DNA from: Komagataella phaffii GS115
Lineage: Eukaryota; Ascomycota; Pichiomycetes; Pichiales; Pichiaceae
Reading direction: 5' to 3'
NCBI RefSeq assembly: GCF_000027005.1
Contig: NC_012964.1
Location: 1,860,001 to 1,924,000 of the forward strand
DNA length: 64,000 bases
The stretch's first letter is position 1. Each line of letters begins with the position of its first letter. A program made the translations under genes and the position numbers. Below are positions 56,362 to 64,000 of the stretch, one piece after another. Below the pieces are notes generated by a model. That model was given only the letters and a program-made list of their open reading frames with translations, was not told where the DNA came from and did not search any database.

Positions 56362-58881
56362 TTATAGGAACAATGCATTGAAGAGAAGTGCAACTGCTCC
56401 GGATATCATAGAATTCTTCACAGTATTTGCGACACCTTCATGGATGGTGACTGATGGGAAGATGGAGGAAGTAGCAGAAGCACTTGATGATTGTCCTACA
56501 ACAGTTGGTACAACAACACTGGTAGCTCTGGTTTCAGAGGTTGAAGCTGTTCTTTGATGTTCTTCAGATTCCACCAGTGGAACATAGGTTGGAACAACGG
56601 TAATTGATCCAGTGCTGAAGGTTATGGTCTTTTCTGTGACACCAGTAACTATTGTAGCAACTGAGCAAACACTGTTGTAACACACATCTCTCACAATAGT
56701 GGTGGTAGATGGGCGGGCAGTGACAACGGTCTTGATTTCATCAGTGGACTGGCTTTGCACCACTGCAGTTGTCAATGGTGTGTGGACTACGACAACAGTA
56801 GAAGAACCTCCAACGGTAACTGTCTTCTCAACGGCACCAGTGGTGTAGACGGTGGTCTTAGTGACACTTTCGTCAGCATAAATGGTAGAAGTAACGGTGA
56901 CTGGGGTTGGCGTAACTGTTTCTGTTGGCAAAGGACAGTAAGTAGTTATAACAGTAGTTTTTCCATGAGTAGTGACAGTCTCCTTGGTAACTCCAGTTAT
57001 GACCAAAGACTTGGTGCAGGTTTTGGTTCCACAATCAGTGACAGTCAACAAGGTAGTTGAGACGTCCGTTTCTGTCTTAGTAGTTGGCACTAAAGGCTCC
57101 TCGGTAGTTCCTGGCTCCTCATCGGAGGTAGTTGGCTCTTCAGGTTCCTCAGAAGTGGTTGGTTCTTCAGGCTCCTCAGAAGTGGTTGGCTCTTCAGGCT
57201 CCTCAGATGTAGTTGGCTCTTCAGGTTCATCAGAAGTGGTTGGCTCTTCAGGCTCTTCGGAAGTAGTTGGCTCCTCATCGGAGGAAGTTGGCTCTTCAGG
57301 CTCCTCAGATGTAGTTGGCTCTTCAGGTTCCTCAGAAGTCGTTGGCTCTTCAGGTTCATCAGATGTAGTTGGTTCAACACCGCAGTTGGAGGAGCACTTC
57401 TTTGGCCATTTGTAGACAGGGTGGTGTTTTCTTGAAACACCGTCCTGCATGTTGTCACATCCAATATCATAGTCGTAACTCTTAGGCCACTTCCATGCGC
57501 TGCATCCGTCAGTAGAAGCACCAGCTTCACACCAGTCAACTTGAATCTGGAATGGGTACATTTCGACGTAACAATCATCCGCTGAACTCTTTGTATAAAC
57601 TCTTAGAGTTGTGGTCCATTTTGCTGGGTTGTCAATGTCATATATGCCGGAGTTCAAGGACCAAACAACCTTTGTACCACCTGTAGGACTGTTAAGACCA
57701 ATAATCTTGAGCTCAGTCAGATTCTCTAACTCCAATGACTCTGCTTCATAAGAGAGGGTCACATCATATATATTGTCTTCTACCCAAGTAGCACCAGTAA
57801 TTTTTATGTCGGAAGGAGGGAAGGTTGTTTCCCATTGATCGGCATAACAGGCAGGAGAGACCTCAGAAGTGGGGCAAGTAGGACCTTCAGGCTCCTCGGA
57901 AGGCGTTGGCTCTTCTGACGAAGTGGTTGGCTCTTCAGGCTCCTCAGAAGTGGTTGGCTCTTCAGAAGTGGTTGGTTCTTCAGGCTCGTCAGATGTAGTT
58001 GGTTCTTCAGGTTCATCAGAAGTGGTTGGCTCCTCATCGGAGGAGGTTGGCTCTTCAGGCTCTTCAGATGTAGTTGGCTCTTCAGANGTNGTTGGTTCTT
58101 CAGGCTCCTCAGAAGTGGTTGGCTCTTCAGGCTCCTCAGATGTAGTTGGCTCTTCAGGTTCATCAGAAGTGGTTGGCTCTTCAGGCTCTTCGGAAGTAGT
58201 TGGCTCCTCAGAGGTAGTTGGCTCTTCATCAGAGGAAGTTGGTTCTACAGGCTCCTCAGATGTAGTTGGCTCTTCAGGCTCATCAGATGTAGTTGGTTCA
58301 ACACCACAGTCGGAGGAGCACTTCTTTGGCCATTTGTAGACAGGGTGGTGTTTTCTTGAAACACCGTCCTGCATGTTGTCACATCCAATATCATAGTCGT
58401 AACTCTTAGGCCACTTCCATGCGCTGCATCCGTCAGTAGAAGCACCAGCTTCACACCAGTCAACTTGAATCTGGAATGGGTACATTTCGACGTAACAATC
58501 ATCCGCTGAACTCTTTGTATAAACTCTTAGAGTTGTGGTCCATTTTGCTGGGTTGTCAATGTCGTATACTTTCGAGTTTAGGGACCAAACGAGCTTTGTA
58601 CCACCTGTAGGACTGTTAAGACCAATAATCTTGAGCTCAGTCAGATTCTCTAACTCCAACGACTCTGCTTCATAAGAGAGGGTCACATCGTATATATTGT
58701 CTTGCACCCAAGTAGCCCCAGTAATTTTTATGTCGGAAGGAGGAAACGTTGTTTCCCATTGATTGGCATAACAGGCAGGAGAGACCTCAGAAGTAGGGCA
58801 AGTCTTTCCTGAGCTTCCATGAGCTCTTGTCAGACCTGCAGCTAAGATAGAAGAGGTGAATATCGATCGCAGTGAAACCAT
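56362..58881 (-). CDS. Flo11-type GPI-anchored cell-surface adhesin with two Flo11 domains
   Basis: The 839-residue protein starts with a signal peptide (about residues 1-20). Two Flo11 adhesin domains follow, residues 28-192 and 336-500, each opening with CPTSEVSPACYA and closing near KKCSS(D/N)CGVEP, with eight or so cysteines and many aromatic residues. In budding yeast this domain mediates cell-cell adhesion. Each domain is followed by a P-T-T-S-E-E-P-type repeat array (about 193-335 and 501-600). Then come Thr/Val-rich modules with paired cysteines (VTDCGTKTCTKSLVITGVT; VRDVCYNSVCSVATIVTGVT), as in flocculins, and a hydrophobic C-terminus (MISGAVALLFNALFL) for a GPI anchor. Two N bases at 58087 and 58090 lie in the first array. 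Array length may be misassembled. Confidence 0.9.
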   Translation of the reverse strand: MVSLRSIFTSSILAAGLTRAHGSSGKTCPTSEVSPACYANQWETTFPPSDIKITGATWVQDNIYDVTLSYEAESLELENLTELKIIGLNSPTGGTKLVWSLNSKVYDIDNPAKWTTTLRVYTKSSADDCYVEMYPFQIQVDWCEAGASTDGCSAWKWPKSYDYDIGCDNMQDGVSRKHHPVYKWPKKCSSDCGVEPTTSDEPEEPTTSEEPVEPTSSDEEPTTSEEPTTSEEPEEPTTSDEPEEPTTSEEPEEPTTSEEPEEPXXSEEPTTSEEPEEPTSSDEEPTTSDEPEEPTTSDEPEEPTTSEEPTTSEEPEEPTTSSEEPTPSEEPEGPTCPTSEVSPACYADQWETTFPPSDIKITGATWVEDNIYDVTLSYEAESLELENLTELKIIGLNSPTGGTKVVWSLNSGIYDIDNPAKWTTTLRVYTKSSADDCYVEMYPFQIQVDWCEAGASTDGCSAWKWPKSYDYDIGCDNMQDGVSRKHHPVYKWPKKCSSNCGVEPTTSDEPEEPTTSEEPEEPTTSEEPEEPTSSDEEPTTSEEPEEPTTSDEPEEPTTSEEPEEPTTSEEPEEPTTSEEPEEPTTSDEEPGTTEEPLVPTTKTETDVSTTLLTVTDCGTKTCTKSLVITGVTKETVTTHGKTTVITTYCPLPTETVTPTPVTVTSTIYADESVTKTTVYTTGAVEKTVTVGGSSTVVVVHTPLTTAVVQSQSTDEIKTVVTARPSTTTIVRDVCYNSVCSVATIVTGVTEKTITFSTGSITVVPTYVPLVESEEHQRTASTSETRATSVVVPTVVGQSSSASATSSIFPSVTIHEGVANTVKNSMISGAVALLFNALFL
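57105..57381 (-). repeat. Ser/Thr/Pro/Glu minisatellite, second array
   Basis: Units of 24-27 bp encode EEPTTSEEP and EEPTTSDEP variants, about ten in a row, in frame within the adhesin gene after the second Flo11 domain. Such arrays vary in copy number between strains and set the distance of the adhesion domain from the wall. Confidence 0.85.
57877..58305 (-). repeat. Ser/Thr/Pro/Glu minisatellite, first array, with two N bases
   Basis: This array of the same unit type separates the two Flo11 domains and is longer (about 430 bp) than the second. Bases 58087 and 58090 are undetermined. Near-identical units here and at 57105-57381 make both collapse and expansion during assembly likely. Confidence 0.85.
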
Positions 58882-61800
58882 AGCAAAGAAAGTTTAATGA
58901 GCAAGCTGATGATCTCTTTTTAGATGAACCGTTGGAAAGGACATGAAACAGTATTTATATACATAATTCTGGATCGGATTGAGGAAGATGTAAGGCTTCT
59001 TTCTAACTAACCTGGACTGGTGTAGAAGCAAAAATTTTCGAAAACTTCTGTGGTTGCAGGATCTTCTATGCATGCATATACATGCATGGTCCGGATATGC
59101 GTTCTCCCTCGGTTTCACTTTGAGTTCTTTTTAACACTTTTGCTATTCTAAAATAAGAAAGTGGTCACTATCATATGGCAGCCAGATAATAGCCTAAGTA
59201 GTCCAATGATTTAGAAAAAAAAAATTTTCAGAACCAAAGTCAGACATGGAACGAGTTTGACAGAATTTTTAAAGGTTCGCCGTGCTCAAGGCCCAAGGAA
59301 TTGAATTTATTTCAATTTACTGATTAAATATTATTATCATCAAACAATCCAATTGTGTTCATGCAGACACTTGAAATAGGCAGTATAGGTAAGTTTATGG
59401 CCCCGGAATTATAGAGCGTCTGCGCCCAGTCCAAAAGAGGATAGTGCTTTCATGCCCAAGGCTACGGGCTTATTACAGCTTGGCATAGTGAAAACACAAA
59501 GCCATAATCAAATTACCCCACCTTTCTTCTTTCCAAACACAACTAAATGTTCTGAGGATATACTAGACGAACTGTAATTCAACAAAGACTACTACTAGTG
59601 ATAGAGATTAATGTAGACGAGAACTCTGAGCGAAAATAATCTAACGAATCGAACTACCTCCATCAGAAAATTGCCACTAAACTTTTGCTCAAGCTGCATT
59701 TTCCTTTATTTGAAAGAATGCGTACACGGGATTGAGGTGTAGCTACGATAATAGCAAAGAATGCCAAGTTAAGGCAGAAGAGCATCAAAACAGCCAAAAC
59801 CAGCTAAACCTGTTCGGAGTCGAGGCATCCATCTGTACACTTCAGTTTCAGCATAATATGTATTCCTTTTGTTCTTTCCGTTTTTGCACCTCCTCAAGAC
59901 TTTGCCAACCCCAAAAAGGTTATAATCTCATCAATCTCCTGACTGGATTCGGAATCACAATTATAAAACCAAAATAACAGGCCATCAGGAAGTTGAAGTG
60001 CATATTTACTATCACCAAAATAGCTATCTCTATACGATTATAGCCACAAAATGTGAACGACCTACAGAAATAATAGTGACTTGCAATAGGAATGTTCGAT
60101 GAAACAATTAGTTGCAGCAAAGTACATCGGTAATTAATCTTACATGCTTCTGCATTTACCCGCATATCGCCTGGAAAAAAAGTGAGATCTTGACCTTCTT
60201 CATTTTTGGTTGGCAAACGACTCATGTAGCTGTTTGCTTCGGGTTTCCGAAAAACTTGTGAGCAGCAACGGTTATCAAGAGAGGTTTGCAATTAGTGGGA
60301 AAATTCTGCGGACAAACTACTCAATTAGATTTGTAACATAATTTAGTTTCTCATCTTCTTTTTGCTTCGAAGTAGACAACATCGGCAACGCATCGTTTTG
60401 AGTCATTCCTGTTTGTAACATGACCTCCTCTTTTTGGTAATTATCGATTCAATGACTTGATCTTCAAGTTTTCTCGACGCATGATGATGTTCCTTGATTT
60501 ATTTTTTTTACTTTTTCTTGCATGCATATAGTGTAGCCGAGACGACGTTTATTGTCACTGCCTGCATCCGGCATGGATATCAGCTAACACCCCCCGCATT
60601 GGACCAGAGTCTGCATCTTGGGTTTTTTGCAACAGATAACAGCTTTTTTCGGATACTACTTCCAGAGTACTTGCATGAATTATTTTCTTTTTCTTGTTCA
60701 CTTACAGAGAGGCAGAGTGGATGATTGATTTTTCTCGGGAACTTATCCGAACAAACATGCTTGCTTAACGGCTTTCTTTCAAGTTGGTTTAGCGTAGTTG
60801 TTATATCCGTTCAATGCGGTGACACATTTTTTGTGGCTGTTGAATGCGATTATTTTAAGAAAAAGCTAGTTTTGGCAGTCATGTTTCGGTGTGAGATCTT
60901 TTCCATAATAATACTTCCACACTTTAAAAGGCCAAAAGAGGTAAAAAAAATTGTTTTCTGCAGATCAGTCATGTTGACGACGGCTTGCCTGATTCCAGAT
61001 TCCTTTTTGTAACACTGTTGCTGGGACTTTGTTCATTGGATATTTGCAGAGACTGTTTTCCCTGACGCATTATGCGACCAGTCTCGGTTCCGTCAAATGC
61101 AAGGCCTGATTAGTTGCATAAATCGCTTTTCACCTATTCAGGAAAAGGCAGCAAGGACTATTTTTATGATAATAGTAATAAATCCGAAACAAGTCTAGAA
61201 ACATTTAACCGGTTTTCCTGGTTATTCAGCTATTTACTTAGCAGGTAGCGCATGCACGTGCAGAAACGGTAATTTGCAAGTTCGAACAATCCGAGAGAAA
61301 AGACGTAAGAGTGTTGTGATGGACCGAGTGTAAGAAGATATTGTATGAGAGATTCAGCGTAGATTACAAAACTTGGAAAGTATCGGCAGGCTTTCATATC
61401 ATCTTTATATTGTTAGTTTTTCGTTTTCTTGTATTTTTTTTCTGGATCCTTTTTTATTTCTATCGGTCGACGTCGGCTGTTTCAGATTAAAGCAAGCAAG
61501 CAATCTGAAACTTGCGAATTCCTCGTCGTTCTAATCCAGTAACATCACGGATGTTGATTCCCGTAACATAGGCGGCGGGAAAAGCTCAGTGTTGGCATTT
61601 GCACAATTAAATACACTGCATCTTCGTGAATTGCTTCTCTGGGTTCTAGAATAATGCTTCATTGTGGAATTCTTGTTAGCTTCGCAACAAAACTCTCTAT
61701 TCCCACCGTTTATTAGTGTTCTCAGATTAAGAGTAAATTCTTGGGCGCTCTGCGATAAACGTTGGAGACCAAAAATTCGGTTGAGAGGATAGTTGATCAC

Positions 61801-62076
61801 TGAACACTTTTGGAGCTCAAACTACTATCCCCTAGGCTACGGGATGCTATTTTTAACGGCTGCACAATAATAGCGCTAAAGCTTAAACTTTGTTTCCATC
61901 TTGGGGGAGTAAATGATTATAAAGCTTTACGAGATCCCAAGACATATCTAACTAATCAACTGTGGACAGAACCCAAAAGATGTTCATCTAACTACTAGCA
62001 CGGATTTCAGATCCGAGATTCACTGCAAGGCAACATTATCCTTACACAAGGGAAAGGGGAAGGGGATGAAAAAAAG
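58882..62076. other. 3.2-kb non-coding region upstream of the Flo11-type gene
   Basis: No supportable gene lies here; frames at 59920-60291 and 60725-61012 lack family resemblance and good starts. The region has a 22-nt alternating purine-pyrimidine tract (59067-59088), TGCATGCA at 60519-60526, GCATGC at 61250-61255, several T-rich tracts, and an inverted repeat at 61479-61511. In S. cerevisiae the FLO11 promoter is also exceptionally long, over 3 kb, and carries regulatory non-coding RNAs. By analogy this may be the adhesin's control region. Confidence 0.5.
61479..61511. repeat. Perfect 10-bp inverted repeat with 13-nt loop
   Basis: GTTTCAGATT (61479-61488) and AATCTGAAAC (61502-61511) flank AAAGCAAGCAAGC. 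It lies in the long upstream region of the adhesin gene, about 570 bp before the second 5S gene. The function is unknown. Confidence 0.55.
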
Positions 62077-62197
62077 AGATTGCAACACCTGAGTTTCGCG
62101 TATGGTCTCCCACTACACTACTCGGTCAGGCTCTTAGCAGCTTAACTACGGTTGATCGGACGGGAAACGGTGCTTTCTGCTAGATATGGCCGCAACC
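62077..62197 (-). rRNA. 5S ribosomal RNA, dispersed copy 2
   Basis: The minus strand from 62197 to 62077 (121 nt) is identical to the copy at 5260-5380 except for one base (plus-strand A at 62085 against G at 5268), so it reads GGTGTTGCAATCT at the 3' end. A T7 run follows one base beyond the end (plus-strand A7 at 62069-62075), a Pol III terminator. The flanks of the two copies are unrelated, so they are separate single insertions rather than parts of an array. Confidence 0.96.
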
Positions 62198-62535
62198 GGA
62201 GTCTTCTTTTTTCAATTTTATGTGTAGTGTACTTAGTTTCGATTATTAAATATATACTTCCAGTTATCATTAATTGCGTTGTTGCTTCCACTTAGATAAT
62301 ACTCCAAAAAAGTTGAGCGTCCCCAGAAGAGTCATTATCAAATTGAAATCAATTTGCAAAAGTTTGATAAACGAGTTGGAATTTTTCAGAAACAAGATTA
62401 CATCCTATTATAATGCAATAGCTAACCCGTTGAAAACAGTTCGACAGAAATATTTGCAAGGAAATACCATTTACTCTAAAATCGACCCCTAATTTATCTA
62501 TTGAGATCTTTTAACTCATATATATACAACCCCGT
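62198..62535. other. Intergenic region between 5S rRNA copy 2 and the ceramidase gene
   Basis: It contains a plus-strand open frame of 72 codons (62274-62492) that begins with TTG and has no ATG. The deduced peptide looks protein-like in composition, but no start or upstream exon can be found, so I do not call it a gene. Confidence 0.35.
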
Positions 62536-63387
62536 TTAATCCGTTTTAATGTTCTTATCCCTGTCATTTTTGTGAACCTCTCCAAGGAATCCGTAGTGCC
62601 ACAACAATGAATACTGCGATTGTCTCCCCTCGTGCCACACTTTAAGGATTTCACTGTAGAGAATGAAATGATATATCCCAAGGGCCGTCAGAATGTGCCA
62701 CCATCCGTGCAATTCCAGAATCACCCCGAATGGCAGATTCCAATACCTTCGAATTTGTCTCAAATAAGTGCAATACACTGTATCCAGATTCCACAGAACA
62801 AATCCTGTAAGAAACTCACCCAGAGCCAAACCCAAGAGACGATACAAGTCTCTTCTTGCGGCTGCATCAGGTACGTGACGTTGAATCAACACCAACGACC
62901 TGAGAATAATTCCAAAATTCAATACTGCATAAGAAACCTGGTGAAACACTGGATTCTTGTAGACAGAACAATAAATTATGGTCAATACAGCCATAAGAAG
63001 CGCCATGGCAACGTACAAAGCTACCCTGGTACGGTAGCCCTTATCCACGCCGTAAATATACGCAAACGGCAATGCTGTAACGTATATCATTGGCAGTTCG
63101 TCTAAAAGCTGAAATTCATACTTCAAGGTCATATGAAACAGCCAGGAACCTAGCCCGACAACACAGGCACCCACTGAAGTAAAAATGAATAGGAAACCAT
63201 GCTCATTCTTAATGGCCGAACGGAGATGGTAGAGGAAGAGGAAGTAAAAGGCCAAGTTTGTTGTGGAATTGATGAACTCAGCAAAATACCAACTAATGAC
63301 GTAATTCTCTTCACACCAATCAATGGTAGCAGTTGATGGTCCCCAATACCCTGAGATTTGCTCTTGATACTCAAATGGAAAACTCAT
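62536..63387 (-). CDS. Alkaline ceramidase (Ypc1/Ydc1 family)
   Basis: Alkaline ceramidases of the ER hydrolyse (phyto)ceramide or dihydroceramide to a long-chain base and fatty acid. The 283-residue protein begins with GYWGPSTATIDWCEENYVIS and has seven membrane segments. Conserved residues of the family are present: D23-W24-C25-E26 and N28, E37, then H85 in SWLFHMTL with D96-E97 (LLDELPM), and H227/H231 in LELHGWWHILTALGIYH. By comparison with human ACER3, H85, H227 and H231 would hold the catalytic zinc. Yeast Ypc1 prefers phytoceramide and Ydc1 dihydroceramide; the sequence does not decide between them. The start is the first ATG. Confidence 0.94.
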   Translation of the reverse strand: MSFPFEYQEQISGYWGPSTATIDWCEENYVISWYFAEFINSTTNLAFYFLFLYHLRSAIKNEHGFLFIFTSVGACVVGLGSWLFHMTLKYEFQLLDELPMIYVTALPFAYIYGVDKGYRTRVALYVAMALLMAVLTIIYCSVYKNPVFHQVSYAVLNFGIILRSLVLIQRHVPDAAARRDLYRLLGLALGEFLTGFVLWNLDTVYCTYLRQIRRYWNLPFGVILELHGWWHILTALGIYHFILYSEILKVWHEGRQSQYSLLWHYGFLGEVHKNDRDKNIKTD

Positions 63388-63741
63388 TACGGGAGAAGTA
63401 GGAATGAGTATCCCACAAAGCTAATCGCTTATCAAAAAGTTACGTAATCACCATGTTCTTGCCTCATCAGGCAATGTAATGAAGGTATGTACGAGACACA
63501 GTACGAGAGGGCGGAGTGATCCAGGTGGTCTGAGAGTGATGAACGCAAGAAATACCATTACTACGGAGAACATCGACACGTGAGTAAACCGGCTGGGCTA
63601 GGCCAATCCTGGAATCGAACATCATTTCCTCAGCTAGGCATAATTTCATTATATTGAGGGTCATCCTATTGATGATCGGTACACACATAGTTACCATCTA
63701 TAAACGGACTGAATCCTTTTTTCCAATACTGTAATTGCTGC
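63388..63741. other. Intergenic region between the ceramidase gene and SGF11
   Basis: The 354-bp gap contains the ceramidase promoter and the SGF11 3' region. A minus-strand frame of 76 codons (63467-63697) resembles nothing. The string GTTCGATTCC on the minus strand (near 63611-63622) looks like a tRNA B box, but no tRNA folds around it. Confidence 0.35.
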
Positions 63742-64000
63742 TCATTTACGGGTTCTTCCTCCCAAACAACGGTCGACGTGGCTTGCAAATCGGTTCCCAG
63801 CGATCTTTCTGTCACAATTCAAACATGTGAAGTATTCAGTGTCTGTCGTCCCATTGCTTGCATCTGCTCCCGTTCCATTGTACTTATTCTCCGATCTCTT
63901 GCCGTTAATATGATTAAATATGTCCTTATCGTCTTTCACAAATTTCAATCTTTGAGCGTTGATTTCCTTAAGGCTGATCTGGTCATCGTTGGAAATGGCT
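63742..64000 (-). CDS. SGF11: SAGA deubiquitinase-module subunit Sgf11, C-terminal part; 5' end outside window
   Basis: Sgf11 activates the Ubp8 H2B deubiquitinase within SAGA. The frame is open to the window edge, so the N-terminal helix that binds Ubp8/Sus1 is cut off. The visible 86 residues include a polar linker and, near the C-terminus, a CxxC-x11-HxxxC zinc finger (CLNCDRKIAGNRFASHVDRC) followed by LGGRTRK. S. cerevisiae Sgf11 has the same finger (CENCGRDVSANRLAAHLQRC) followed by Arg-rich residues that touch the nucleosome. The finger pattern and the basic end make the assignment good despite truncation. Confidence 0.85.
   Translation of the reverse strand, partial: AISNDDQISLKEINAQRLKFVKDDKDIFNHINGKRSENKYNGTGADASNGTTDTEYFTCLNCDRKIAGNRFASHVDRCLGGRTRK

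Noticed and set aside
59920..60291. 123-codon minus-strand frame in the adhesin upstream region
   Set aside because: It starts with TTG, and its cysteine- and phenylalanine-rich peptide looks random. No splice signals suggest an exon.
60725..61012. 95-codon plus-strand frame in the adhesin upstream region
   Set aside because: Hydrophobic, low-complexity translation of T-rich DNA; no family match and no promoter context.
62274..62492. 72-codon plus-strand frame between 5S copy 2 and the ceramidase gene
   Set aside because: No ATG. I looked for an upstream exon with GT and branch site and found none that keeps a frame.
63600..63625. tRNA B-box-like string on the minus strand
   Set aside because: No A box at the right distance, and the T-arm bases do not pair.
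1..64000. Mobile elements, retrotransposon LTRs, CRISPR arrays
   Set aside because: No transposase or reverse-transcriptase frame, no long direct repeats outside the adhesin, and CRISPR does not apply to a yeast chromosome.

Overview
The window reads as a budding-yeast (Saccharomycotina) chromosome segment: compact, almost entirely intron-less genes on both strands, one short intron with a perfect TACTAAC branch site, and 5S rRNA genes lying singly between protein genes. CTG stands for leucine at an invariant thiolase position (in the GHPLG region of POT1), so this is not a CUG-Ser yeast. The gene set (peroxisomal thiolase, peroxisomal ABC half-transporter, uricase, Flo11-type adhesin, URC4) and the dispersed 5S genes fit Komagataella (Pichia pastoris group); that name is inference from recognition, not from a database search. 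Two N bases at 58087 and 58090 show that this is draft sequence.

Layout. 1-4.4 kb: 3' part of NGG1/ADA3 (cut by the window edge), a COP9-signalosome CSN7-like PCI protein, SDH4, and a Dal5-family transporter broken by a frameshift. 4.4-6.9 kb: gene-poor, with one 5S rRNA gene. 6.9-19 kb: OGG1, uricase, a mitochondrial DUF1279 protein, a TCD1/TCD2-type tRNA t6A dehydratase with a frameshift, an Ssu1-like sulfite pump, an unrecognised probably mitochondrial protein, GCD2, RTS1, SYM1. 19-32 kb: PXA-type peroxisomal ABC transporter, RRD1, TOH1, NUP192, and a CreC/WDR20-type WD40 gene interrupted by an in-frame TAG. 32-46 kb: POT1, the divergent COX8/COX9 pair, VPS33, ELP1, a tandem pair of small zinc-ribbon proteins (the first with a 44-nt intron), SUB1, MNR2. 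46-54.5 kb: HOF1-like F-BAR/SH3 protein, a TM9SF-like membrane protein, RPS20, URC4, an unrecognised small protein, MGT1. 54.5-62.5 kb: a Flo11-domain adhesin with two near-identical domains, set in very long non-coding flanks, plus a second 5S gene. 62.5-64 kb: alkaline ceramidase and the 3' part of SGF11.

Functional themes. Uricase (with a C-terminal SKL), POT1 (with an N-terminal PTS2) and the ABCD transporter are peroxisomal. Uricase, URC4 and the Dal5-like carrier belong to nitrogen scavenging. SDH4, COX8 and COX9 are respiratory and have CCAAT boxes upstream. RTS1 and RRD1 both act on PP2A. NGG1 and SGF11, at the two edges, are both SAGA subunits. Apart from the interrupted genes, the most notable structures are the adhesin locus, the shared COX8/COX9 promoter, and the spliced zinc-ribbon gene with its unspliced paralogue. 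I found no mobile element, CRISPR array, tRNA or clearly new multi-gene system.
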